Position numbers and translations under genes: made by a program. The notes under the pieces were generated by a model. It worked only from the letters and a program-made list of their open reading frames with translations. It did not search any database and was not told the DNA's origin. 33,606 nt of DNA from a virus: IMG/VR virus record IMGVR_UViG_3300042516_005084, positions 1-33,606 of that record, one strand, 5' to 3'. Shown here one piece after another: positions 7,387 to 13,032 of this stretch. Each line of letters begins with the position of its first letter. Positions within the stretch are counted from its first letter, which is position 1.

Positions 7387-7535
7387 TTGCGGGCCTCCTC
7401 TTTGCACTTCTGCCAAAACCAGACGGCAAAAGATCCGGCAAAGGCCAGCAGCCCCCAGGCCGCGCCCACGATCAGCGCCCAGCCGGTCAGGACGGCCACC
7501 ATCTTGGCGATGTCCAGAAAGTCGGCGGGGGTCAC
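7383..7535 (-). CDS. 50-residue single-pass membrane protein
   Basis: GTG start at 7535 overlapping the preceding stop as GTGA; its own stop overlaps the next GTG the same way. A hydrophobic segment (about residues 12-40, MVAVLTGWALIVGAAWGLLAFAG) is followed by a short basic tail. Probably an early inner-membrane protein; role unknown. Confidence 0.65.
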   Translation of the reverse strand: MTPADFLDIAKMVAVLTGWALIVGAAWGLLAFAGSFAVWFWQKCKEEARK

Positions 7536-7753
7536 AGAAGGCCCTCCGGCGCGCCGTATTTGGCTATTTTCCCCGCGGTGAGCCCGCGGATCAAATCCAT
7601 CACCTCCCGGGCCTTTTTGGCCTCGTCGGGAGTTTGTTTTGTTACGGGCTTGTTACAGTCGCCTCGTAACTCGTTGACCTTTAGGGGTCGGAGCGGTGGG
7701 ATTTGAACCCACGAATGGGACTTTATGTGTAGATATGACTTATTAGTGTACAT
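7532..7753 (-). CDS. Hypothetical protein whose reading frame crosses attP
   Basis: Up to 73 residues. Only the last part (DEAKKAREVMDLIRGLTAGKIAKYG) looks like ordinary protein. The first half is translated from the tRNA-like attP core. If the start is really at 7753, integration would swap its 5' end. TAATAT touches the ATG at 7754-7759, so transcription could begin inside the frame. The true start is uncertain. The stop overlaps the next GTG start. Confidence 0.45.
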   Translation of the reverse strand: MYTNKSYLHIKSHSWVQIPPLRPLKVNELRGDCNKPVTKQTPDEAKKAREVMDLIRGLTAGKIAKYGAPEGLL

Positions 7754-7805
7754 ATATTACCCTTTATTTTGTTGCGTTTTTGGGTGATTTGTTACGATTG
7801 TTACG
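7639..7805. other. attP region with arm-type repeats
   Basis: TTGTTAC occurs as a direct pair on the left (7639-7645, 7650-7656) and on the right (7789-7795, 7798-7804). One inverted CGTAAC lies at 7665-7670. These flank a tRNA 3'-end fragment. Paired repeats on both sides of a tRNA-like core next to an integrase gene are the layout of a tyrosine-integrase attachment site, with the repeats as candidate arm-binding sites. Confidence 0.75.
7688..7720 (-). other. tRNA 3'-end fragment: attP core
   Basis: On the minus strand a T-arm (GTGGG TTCAAAT CCCAC, 7696-7712) is followed by a seven-base acceptor strand plus discriminator (CGCTCCGA, 7688-7695). No 5' half, D-arm or anticodon arm precedes it, so it is not a functional tRNA. 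Temperate phages carry such fragments to rebuild the host tRNA gene on integration. The isoacceptor cannot be told from this piece. Confidence 0.82.
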
Positions 7806-8965
7806 TGGCTGCGATCTACAAAAGAAAAGACAGTCCGTGGTACTGGATTCGGTTTAAAACCAAGGCCGGAACGTGGTCTGCCAAGCCCACGCGCTACCGG
7901 ACGGACAACACGCTGCACCGGGCCAAGGCCAGAAAAGAGGCCGCCAGCTTGGCGGTGGAAGAGCGGGAATCGTGTCGAGACCCCAGCCCGTGGGTGGAAG
8001 GCCTGCTTATGGCTCACCCGGTTTGCGAATCGACCAGAAGGCACTACCGAAACAGCTGGCACTGGATCTCCCGATTCTTGGAGGAACACAGCCTTAGTCT
8101 GCATGACTTTGCCCCCGCCCACGCGGAGCAGTACATCGCCTGGCGCACGTCCATTCCGCGAACCAATGGCAGGGCCGTCTGTCGCAATCTGGCGGCCGAC
8201 GACGTGAAGTTTGTGAAATGGCTGCACCGGCAGGGTCGCCTGTTGGGCAAAATCAGCACGGTAGCAATGCTCGACTACCGAACCAAAAAAACGCCCGTGG
8301 CCAAGCGGCCGGTCTTTACGGACGACGAAATCACGGCCGTGAGGCGCTGCCTTGCCAATCATCTGGCCATGGATCCGGCCAAAGAGTGGATGAGCATCTC
8401 GTTTGAAATCGGATACCACACCGGCTGCCGACTGCGCGAGACCAGGCTGGACCTGCGACTGGTCGATTTGCATGCCGGCACCATCACCTTCCCGTGCCCC
8501 AAGGGAGGCGTGACCCGAGCCTATACCATCCCGATTCCGGCCGGCATTCGTCCTCTGCTGGAAAAACTTAAGGGAGCTGGACGACGCTACGCCTTCGACT
8601 GGCCGGGACACGGTACCCGAATTTCCGTGGAGTGGCGCCTGATCTTTAATCTTTGCGGCATGTTTAAGCATACGTTTCACTCCCTCCGCGCAACGAGGGT
8701 GACAAATTTAAGGAAAGCCGGGATCCCACAGAGCGTGGCGATGCGCCTGGTGAACCATTCCTCGACCCTAGTGCATGAGATGTATCAGCGGCATTTTGTC
8801 GAGGATCTGCGCCGGCACGTGGACGCCGGGCTTTTGCCAGCCAGCGCTCAAAATCCTTCGGGAAAACCACCCCATGAGCCATGGGAAAATCCTCAGACAG
8901 AGCCAAGCTGCGAATTTTCCCGTACGCCATCCCGTACGCGGCAGCCAGTTCCCGCATATTCATAG
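7805..8965 (+). CDS. int: Tyrosine-family site-specific integrase
   Basis: 386 residues from the GTG at 7805 (GTG 7784 or TTG 7769 also possible). It has an N-terminal beta-rich arm-binding region, a SAM-like core-binding domain (about 75-160) and a complete catalytic domain: R209 (TGCRLRE), K233 (CPKGG), H292 and R295 (HSLR), H318 (VNH) and nucleophile Y327. It integrates phage DNA at the adjacent attP. No Shine-Dalgarno is visible. The last 45 or so residues are low-complexity, proline-rich and antisense to the excisionase gene. It is one of the few plus-strand genes. Confidence 0.93.
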   Translation: MAAIYKRKDSPWYWIRFKTKAGTWSAKPTRYRTDNTLHRAKARKEAASLAVEERESCRDPSPWVEGLLMAHPVCESTRRHYRNSWHWISRFLEEHSLSLHDFAPAHAEQYIAWRTSIPRTNGRAVCRNLAADDVKFVKWLHRQGRLLGKISTVAMLDYRTKKTPVAKRPVFTDDEITAVRRCLANHLAMDPAKEWMSISFEIGYHTGCRLRETRLDLRLVDLHAGTITFPCPKGGVTRAYTIPIPAGIRPLLEKLKGAGRRYAFDWPGHGTRISVEWRLIFNLCGMFKHTFHSLRATRVTNLRKAGIPQSVAMRLVNHSSTLVHEMYQRHFVEDLRRHVDAGLLPASAQNPSGKPPHEPWENPQTEPSCEFSRTPSRTRQPVPAYS

Positions 8966-9020
8966 GCTGGTTAAATCCGCGCTTCACGCGGGCTGCCTCC
9001 AGATACTTCTCGGGGGTCAT
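8664..9020 (-). CDS. Excisionase-like HTH protein (antisense overlap with integrase)
   Basis: 118 residues from the ATG at 9020, with a good ribosome site (GGAGG) and ATGA coupling to the upstream RHH gene. Residues 20-65 (NMRELAAAYGMAYGKIRSLAL ... GVVFPKDFERWLAKAR) have the MerR/AlpA-type excisionase pattern. Position beside int supports directionality control. The C-terminal half runs antisense through the integrase catalytic end for 302 bases, is Ser/Gly/Arg-rich, and may be only a fortuitous extension. Confidence 0.72.
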   Translation of the reverse strand: MTPEKYLEAARVKRGFNQPMNMRELAAAYGMAYGKIRSLALSEDFPMAHGVVFPKDFERWLAKARRPRAGADPRQNAADTSHALGSRNGSPGASPRSVGSRLSLNLSPSLRGGSETYA

Positions 9021-9190
9021 AGCGCTGCCTCCGGCTTGCCATCCATCGCCCTTTCCAGCAGGCGGGTAATCCACTTCGACAGGGAAATTCTTTTTTTGGC
9101 TGCGTGGCGAAAGGCGGCCCGTTTTACGAGCGCGGGGATGGTCAGCGTGGTTTTTTCCGCCCGGCTGTTGTTACGTGCTCCGCGTGGCAT
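9017..9190 (-). CDS. Ribbon-helix-helix regulator (minus-strand member of divergent pair)
   Basis: 57 residues. The pattern AEKTTLTIPALVKRAAFRHA ... ISLSKWITRLLERAM is a ribbon-helix-helix: a beta strand, helix A, a turn with S-L-S, helix B. It aligns closely with the plus-strand protein at 9290-9496 (both have EKTTLTI then a KR pair and SLS). It heads an operon with the excisionase. No Shine-Dalgarno is present; the promoter places the start of transcription within about three bases of the ATG. Likely an Arc/Mnt-like repressor. Confidence 0.75.
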   Translation of the reverse strand: MPRGARNNSRAEKTTLTIPALVKRAAFRHAAKKRISLSKWITRLLERAMDGKPEAAL

Positions 9191-9289
9191 GCGTCGTGAA
9201 TACGTATGGTATACGTGCAGTCAACATATTTTTTTATTTTTTTTTGATTTTTTTTTACTTGGGATTTTAGAGCGTATAATTAGGGGGTG
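9191..9289. promoter_or_regulatory. Divergent promoter/operator between two RHH genes
   Basis: Rightward: a perfect TATAAT at 9275-9280 lies only seven to ten bases from the GTG/ATG starts, with a weak -35. Leftward: TTGACT (9219-9224), a 16-base spacer and TATTCA (9197-9202), seven bases from the ATG at 9190. An inverted repeat, ACGTAT-GGT-ATACGT (9202-9216), fills the leftward spacer and is the obvious operator. Long A/T tracts lie between. Both messages should be leaderless or nearly so, as lambda cI is from PRM. Confidence 0.75.
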
Positions 9290-9496
9290 ATGAACAAGGA
9301 GAAAACGACGCTGACCATCGACCCGGTCATCAAAAGGCGGGCGGAGGAATATGCCAAGCGCACCGGCGTCAGCCTGTCTGCCTTGGTCACCATGCTTTTA
9401 GTGAGGGAAATGAACCTGGGAAAAGTCCTGATCGAGACCCGTGCGAAGTCTGCGGCCGGTCGTACACTGGCAAAAACTAGCCCTAAAAGGACATAA
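9290..9496 (+). CDS. Ribbon-helix-helix regulator (plus-strand member of divergent pair)
   Basis: 68 residues. KEKTTLTIDPVIKRRAEEYA ... VSLSALVTMLLVREM is a CopG/Arc-type ribbon-helix-helix, paralogous to the minus-strand protein. A GTG directly precedes the ATG (9287) and could be used. The first codon lies about at the predicted transcription start from TATAAT 9275-9280. It is followed after three bases by a zinc-ribbon gene. It is the best candidate for the lysogeny repressor, because int and this unit are the main plus-strand lysogeny genes. Confidence 0.75.
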   Translation: MNKEKTTLTIDPVIKRRAEEYAKRTGVSLSALVTMLLVREMNLGKVLIETRAKSAAGRTLAKTSPKRT

Positions 9497-9499
9497 CCG

Positions 9500-9694
9500 T
9501 TGCCCCTCAAGGTCACTTGCCCCAACTGCAACAAGCCCGTCCCACCCGAGCTTTTCTATTCGGCCATGGGCAAGGTTAGATCCAAAAAAAAGGCCGCCGC
9601 CTCGGTCCGTAACGGAGCCAAAGGCGGCGGGCCAGCCGGCAACAAGAACTGGAAGGGCCGGCTTAGATCTGCGTCGTCCAGGGGCCAAACATAA
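9500..9694 (+). CDS. Small zinc-ribbon-like basic protein
   Basis: 64 residues, TTG start preceded by AGGA. It has one CPNC knuckle near the N-terminus, then a basic glycine-rich region (KVRSKKKAAASVRNGAKGGG). A single C-x-x-C could bind zinc as a dimer. It probably contacts nucleic acid and is cotranscribed with the RHH regulator. Its end overlaps the convergent minus-strand gene by 32 bases. Confidence 0.6.
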   Translation: MPLKVTCPNCNKPVPPELFYSAMGKVRSKKKAAASVRNGAKGGGPAGNKNWKGRLRSASSRGQT

Positions 9695-9932
9695 AGTAAG
9701 AGAGCAGCTTTTCGCCGTCCTCCGTCAGGCGGTGTATCTCCTCCCCGCTCTCGGTTTCAATCGGATTGACCAGCTCATACAGGATGGCCACCTGCTCGTC
9801 GTGGGTGATGTCGTCAGGCAGGTAGCTCCATTTGAGCACGTACTCCAACACGTGCTTAAGCCGATCCGGGGGCATGTTTCCGTAGCTGTCCGGCGTTGAG
9901 GGTTGGATCAATTCCATGATGCGTTGCTTCAT
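9663..9932 (-). CDS. Tandem paralogue C, winged-helix-like
   Basis: 89 residues from the ATG at 9932, which has a strong AAAGGAGG site and ATGA overlap. The core (RLKHVLEYVLKWSYLPDDIT ... EQVAILYELV ... IHRLTEDGEKLLSYF) repeats the layout of the two upstream genes: helix, LP turn, helix, then hydrophobic-LT-x-x-G-x-x-(L/I)(L/V). The last element resembles a winged-helix wing and helix. Function unknown. Confidence 0.7.
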   Translation of the reverse strand: MKQRIMELIQPSTPDSYGNMPPDRLKHVLEYVLKWSYLPDDITHDEQVAILYELVNPIETESGEEIHRLTEDGEKLLSYFMFGPWTTQI

Positions 9933-10201
9933 ACCATCGCCTCCTTTCGTTGAGTGGTGCGTCTTGTGTCCAGCTCCATGAGGATTTCCTCCCCCCTGCC
10001 CGTCAGGCAGTAGCTGGCGCAGCCGAATCCATTGCCGTGGGGCAGGTGGCAAACCAGCTTCCCCACGATAAGAGCCTTTTCCCGCATCGTGATGCCCTCC
10101 GGCAACTGCCGGCAAAAGAACACGTGATGCAGGATGTGCCGGACGCGGCCTAGGTCCGCATGGGCACAGCGACAGCTCCGCCGTCGGTCACCATGCCTCA
10201 T
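9929..10201 (-). CDS. Tandem paralogue B, winged-helix-like
   Basis: 90 residues, ATG at 10201 with GGAGG six bases upstream and a 14-base overlap with gene A. The core (RVRHILHHVFFCRQLPEGIT ... KALIVGKLV ... SYCLTGRGEEILMEL) aligns with A and C. It is richer in cysteine (four) than its paralogues. Its first 18 residues, which lie partly in the overlap, are basic. Function unknown. Confidence 0.7.
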   Translation of the reverse strand: MRHGDRRRSCRCAHADLGRVRHILHHVFFCRQLPEGITMREKALIVGKLVCHLPHGNGFGCASYCLTGRGEEILMELDTRRTTQRKEAMV

Positions 10202-10472
10202 GGCCCGCCTCCATCAGGTGCCGCCCGTTGTTGGCCAGCAGGTCATAGACCAGATGGCCACGGATGGTCAGGTGGTAGGACGCGCGGCCGTCCTCCGCCT
10301 CGTACTCATACACCAGGAGGCCCAGCAGCATCTCCCGTTCATGGCCGTTGGCCCACTTGGGCAGGTGGTTGTGCACCAGAATCTCCCCTAGGAGATTTAC
10401 CAGGCGCCGGTCCGCGATTCCGCAGTAGTCGATCTGTGGTTGTTTGATTTCTTCTATGGTTTTCATGACCAT
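10188..10472 (-). CDS. Tandem paralogue A, winged-helix-like
   Basis: 94 residues from 10472, or 92 from the ATG at 10466. The core (RRLVNLLGEILVHNHLP ... EREMLLGLLVYEYEAEDGR ... YHLTIRGHLVYDLL) is the first of three tandem copies. GATAAT at 10473-10478 touches the first ATG, and would start transcription near the second (10466), so this may be another leaderless gene. An 8-bp inverted repeat upstream is a likely operator. Confidence 0.72.
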   Translation of the reverse strand: MVMKTIEEIKQPQIDYCGIADRRLVNLLGEILVHNHLPKWANGHEREMLLGLLVYEYEAEDGRASYHLTIRGHLVYDLLANNGRHLMEAGHEAW

Positions 10473-10584
10473 ATTATCGACCCAACCGATGGGCTAATTC
10501 ACAAGAAATTTTGATAAAATTGTGAATAAACAGAGTAATTTTGTCCTAAACAGGAGGGTTTTCCAAAACCCAGCGCGGAAGTTT
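10473..10584. promoter_or_regulatory. Intergenic control region: promoter, inverted repeat operator and palindrome
   Basis: No gene here. ATTCACAA (10497-10504) and TTGTGAAT (10520-10527) are inverted with a 15-base AT-rich spacer that itself contains AAATTTT/AAAATT. GATAAT (minus, 10473-10478) is a -10 candidate for gene A. GGGTTTT-CC-AAAACCC (10556-10571) is a near-perfect palindrome just after the winged-helix gene. It could be an operator, or a weak terminator since its loop is too short to fold well. Confidence 0.55.
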
Positions 10585-10869
10585 TTAGGTCTTTTTGTGT
10601 GTTTTGAGCAGCCGGTAATGCCGGTTTAGGCGGATATACCCGCGCCTGGGCCCGCGGGAGTCCTCACTGGGCTTGATCCAGGTGCGGAACTTCTTGGTCT
10701 CCGCCCTGCCCAGTTTCACCAGCAGGTTGAGCTCACGGCAGACGTGATATTTGTTTTTCTTCAGCTCCGCCGCGATCTGTTCCAGCGTCTGCCAACCGGG
10801 CGGGATCTCATCCGCCTCTTGGGAAAATGCTTTTTGGATCGCCTCTGCCCAGCCCACCTTGCCCTTCAC
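10585..10869 (-). CDS. Winged-helix DNA-binding protein
   Basis: 94 residues from the GTG at 10869, which overlaps the phosphoesterase stop as GTGA, with GGAG nine bases upstream. Residues 25-55 (WQTLEQIAAELKKNKYHVCRELNLLVKLGRAETKKF) are a winged helix of the type where Q-I-A-x-x-L is followed by a recognition helix. The tail (RGYIRLNRHYRLLKTHKKT) is very basic. A frame open further upstream is only the shadow of the phosphoesterase. Regulatory role inferred. Confidence 0.72.
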   Translation of the reverse strand: MKGKVGWAEAIQKAFSQEADEIPPGWQTLEQIAAELKKNKYHVCRELNLLVKLGRAETKKFRTWIKPSEDSRGPRRGYIRLNRHYRLLKTHKKT

Positions 10870-11603
10870 AGCGGGAATCTCCACTCCCCTTTCACCGGCG
10901 TGGCCAGCCAGGACACGCACGCGTCGTGGCAAAACTCCCCGTAGGCAAACCCGTGGCCCCAGCGGTACGTGGCCCGGCGCTGGCGGGCGTAGCCCATGGC
11001 CCCGATGTTGGCCAACGTGCCAGTGCAAATCCCCGTGGGCGAACCGATCACGCGGCCCCGGGCAATCTCCGGCCGGTGCAGATGCGCCATGACGATGGGC
11101 TTGCCCAAGGATTCGATCGTGTCCCGCACGGCCGCCTCGGAACACTGGAAGCCGTGCAAAAAGACCGTGTCGCCCAACAAGGACAGCCCACCCTCGATGT
11201 CGTAGGGGTACAGCTGGGCCTTAAGTTTTTTGGCTGCCTGTTCGATTGCCGCAACCCCCTGCTCCGCCGCATAGGCCACGACCGCGGAGGATGATCTAGT
11301 TAGGCCAAAAATTCGGTTCTCGTGGTTCCCGAGGTGGATCCGGGTCACTTCCAGTTCCTTGAGGTGGGTCATTCCGTGGAGATAATCGTCGGCAAAACTT
11401 GCGGTCTTGTCTGGGTCGTCAGGGCTGTGCCTTGCCCCCGCCCTCCAGGCTGCCGTGTCCAGGAAGTCGCCCAAGTGGATTGTCTCCACCGGACGCCAGC
11501 GGGATCTAAAGGATAGAACCTGCTCCCAGGCCTTGCGGTCGATGTGACCGGCGTGGGTGCATCCTACCGCCAGCCAGCGCCTCCACTTGCGGACGACGTT
11601 CAC
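10866..11603 (-). CDS. Calcineurin-like metallophosphoesterase
   Basis: 245 residues. Metal-binding motifs are visible in order: C-T-H (15-17), GDFLD (45-49), GNHE (92-95), H150 and the closing AHLHRPE (H174, H176). The first motif is normally D-x-H; here the aspartate is replaced by C15, which is unusual and may weaken one metal site. The substrate is unknown; phage members are often predicted to act on nucleotides or nucleic-acid ends. The GTG start lacks an SD but has a TTGACAC element 16 bases upstream. Confidence 0.82.
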   Translation of the reverse strand: MNVVRKWRRWLAVGCTHAGHIDRKAWEQVLSFRSRWRPVETIHLGDFLDTAAWRAGARHSPDDPDKTASFADDYLHGMTHLKELEVTRIHLGNHENRIFGLTRSSSAVVAYAAEQGVAAIEQAAKKLKAQLYPYDIEGGLSLLGDTVFLHGFQCSEAAVRDTIESLGKPIVMAHLHRPEIARGRVIGSPTGICTGTLANIGAMGYARQRRATYRWGHGFAYGEFCHDACVSWLATPVKGEWRFPL

Positions 11604-11619
11604 TTTACACGCGCCTATG

Positions 11620-11625
11620 TGTCAA
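11620..11625 (-). promoter_or_regulatory. TTGACAY start element before phosphoesterase gene
   Basis: TTGACA followed by C, ending 16 bases before the GTG start at 11603. No Shine-Dalgarno lies between them. Confidence 0.6.
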
Positions 11626-11629
11626 AAGT

Positions 11630-11956
11630 TTAGGCCTTGTCCTCGTACCCAGGCAGGCCTTGGAGGATCTGCAGGATCCGGACGCACGATTCCCGGGCAT
11701 CCGCGGCGGCCACGGTCTTGTCGTCCGCCCCCTTGAGCGCCAGATCGGCAATCACCGCCAGCTGCACTTTGTGCGTGTAGACGTAGGAAACCAGATCGAC
11801 CACCTCGCTGATGGCGTCCGCCCAGCACGGGCGCAGCCACAGTGCCCCGCCGTGCTCCTCCTGCCCCTTCCGGTACTTGCGGTCAAAATCGCGCAGAAAG
11901 GCGTCCTTGATTGAGGCCAGATGGAGCTCGTGCTCCTTGGACATAGGCGATTTCAC
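11630..11956 (-). CDS. MazG-like protein (tentative)
   Basis: 108 residues, GTG start overlapping the endolysin stop as GTGA. The segment KYRKGQEEHGGALW ... AISEVVDLVSYVYTHKVQL (about residues 27-67) resembles small all-alpha NTP pyrophosphohydrolase-like phage proteins, where E-E-H and the E-x-x-D pair would bind metal. It may clean up nucleotides. Assignment is from motif style only. Confidence 0.55.
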   Translation of the reverse strand: MKSPMSKEHELHLASIKDAFLRDFDRKYRKGQEEHGGALWLRPCWADAISEVVDLVSYVYTHKVQLAVIADLALKGADDKTVAAADARESCVRILQILQGLPGYEDKA

Positions 11957-12459
11957 GGCTTGCGCAGGCCCGCCTTACGGGCCGTTTTGGTAGGTTGTGG
12001 CGCGGTTGTGGCCACGCGGATGTTTTGATTGCCGGGAATATCCCGCCAGGTCTTGTAGCGGCCATCCTGCAGGTGGCCCGTCTCCCAGCTGATCGATGCC
12101 AGGTCAAACGTGTGGCCGCATTGTTCCCCCACCTTGTAGGCGGTGGCGTCATCCCAATCGGCCGAGAAAAGTTTGGGGTCCTTGGCCGTGGGTTTTACCG
12201 GCACCCAATCAAACGCCAGGCCGTAGTTGTGGTAGCTCTCCCCGGGCTTGGCCTTGGTGACGATCCGGCCGGGCTTGGTCCTGCCCTGGGCAAACAGCGC
12301 CAGCTGCTCCTCAAAGCTGCGGAACCCGCAGTAGATCAGCGGCCGGATCCCGGTCTGCACCATCTCATCCAGCCATTGCCGGACCCGCCGCTGAAAGTTC
12401 GCCTCCAGCGTGGCGATGGTTTTCAGCGTGCGGTTACTGATCTCCGCCAGCGTGTTCAC
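11953..12459 (-). CDS. Endolysin: M15-family peptidase (VanY-like)
   Basis: 168 residues. It has the M15 zinc-peptidase signature: SYHNYGLAFD (75-84, ligands H77 and D84), followed by WETGHLQD with H129 as third ligand. Early YCGFRSFEEQLALF matches the family's substrate strand and helix. It cleaves peptide cross-links in the host cell wall during lysis. No signal peptide, so it needs the neighbouring holin. GTG start overlaps the lipoprotein stop as GTGA. Confidence 0.9.
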   Translation of the reverse strand: MNTLAEISNRTLKTIATLEANFQRRVRQWLDEMVQTGIRPLIYCGFRSFEEQLALFAQGRTKPGRIVTKAKPGESYHNYGLAFDWVPVKPTAKDPKLFSADWDDATAYKVGEQCGHTFDLASISWETGHLQDGRYKTWRDIPGNQNIRVATTAPQPTKTARKAGLRKP

Positions 12460-12728
12460 TGGCGGGCCCGTTCCCGTGCTGTTTCCGCCAGGCTATTAAC
12501 AACAGTCGACAACGCGCGGGCGTACTGTTTTCGGAAGGCTTCCGGTGGCCGCCCGTATTCCTTTTCCAGGGCGTCCCATTCGTGCATGAGGGCCTGGACG
12601 CTTTCCCTTTCCGGAGCCGGGCCCGAAGCGACTTGGGAGACCGTCGCACAGGCTACCAGCAGGATCCCCAGACTAAGGACGCTTAAGCCACCAAGAATCG
12701 ATGTCGCGAAGGCGCTTTTGGCGGTCAT
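12456..12728 (-). CDS. Small lipoprotein, outer-membrane spanin-like
   Basis: 90 residues from the ATG at 12728, preceded by GAGGAG. A hydrophobic signal (about residues 7-25) ends in the lipobox LVAC. The mature part is helical (LMHEWDALEKEYGR ... SLAETARERARQ). Its start lies inside the gene for the 52-residue membrane protein in another frame, the classic overlapping layout of Rz/Rz1-type spanins. It probably acts in the last, outer-membrane step of lysis. Confidence 0.72.
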   Translation of the reverse strand: MTAKSAFATSILGGLSVLSLGILLVACATVSQVASGPAPERESVQALMHEWDALEKEYGRPPEAFRKQYARALSTVVNSLAETARERARQ

Positions 12729-12831
12729 GTTCGATCTCCTCAAAGCTGCGCTGGAGCGGGCTTTTGCGTTTTAAAAACCACAGGATCACCGCCACGATCC
12801 CGCCCAAGAGCGACAGGGCGGCCGTGAGCAT
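12673..12831 (-). CDS. 52-residue membrane protein, inner-membrane spanin-like
   Basis: ATG one base after the holin stop. An N-terminal hydrophobic span (about residues 3-20, TAALSLLGGIVAVILWFL) is followed by a charged helix (QRSFEEIEHDRQKRLRDI). It overlaps the downstream lipoprotein gene by 56 bases in a different frame. It is short for a known inner spanin (usually over 100 residues), so the role is inferred from layout only. Confidence 0.62.
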   Translation of the reverse strand: MLTAALSLLGGIVAVILWFLKRKSPLQRSFEEIEHDRQKRLRDIDSWWLKRP

Positions 12832-12832
12832 G

Positions 12833-13000
12833 TTATTTGCGCGAAAAGCGGCTGATGAAATCGACGATCTTTTGCAGAGTGCGCTCTGGCTCCTCGCCCG
12901 GGATCAGCGTGGCCAGAGCCACGGTCGCCGAAAGAAGGGCCACCAGAGCACCCAGAACGCCAAACCAATCGATCTTCAGAAGCGTGGAGATGATTTCCAT
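12833..13000 (-). CDS. Small holin-like membrane protein
   Basis: 55 residues. A hydrophobic helix (about residues 12-33, WFGVLGALVALLSATVALATLI) is followed by a Pro-Gly turn and an amphipathic basic helix (ERTLQKIVDFISRFSRK). This is the common look of a small phage protein found in lysis cassettes. It lies directly upstream of the spanin-like pair and near the endolysin. No SD is present, but a TTGACAT element lies 13 bases upstream. Confidence 0.7.
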   Translation of the reverse strand: MEIISTLLKIDWFGVLGALVALLSATVALATLIPGEEPERTLQKIVDFISRFSRK

Positions 13001-13013
13001 GCCATGGCCGGCA

Positions 13014-13019
13014 TGTCAA
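13014..13019 (-). promoter_or_regulatory. TTGACAY start element before holin gene
   Basis: TTGACA followed by T, ending 13 bases before the ATG at 13000. No Shine-Dalgarno is present. Confidence 0.6.
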
Positions 13020-13032
13020 AAGCCGTTGAAAA

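Noticed and set aside
7688-7753. A complete tRNA gene
   Set aside because: Only the T-arm and 3' acceptor strand are present; no anticodon arm or D-arm is found 5' of it.
7757-8680. Minus-strand frame of 307 codons
   Set aside because: Antisense to the integrase, whose full catalytic set is present; composition is shadow-like.
11604-11625. TTGACA before the phosphoesterase as a -35 box
   Set aside because: No -10 occurs at 16-18 bases except over the start codon. The same element recurs at the same distance before other starts, so a translation role is more likely.
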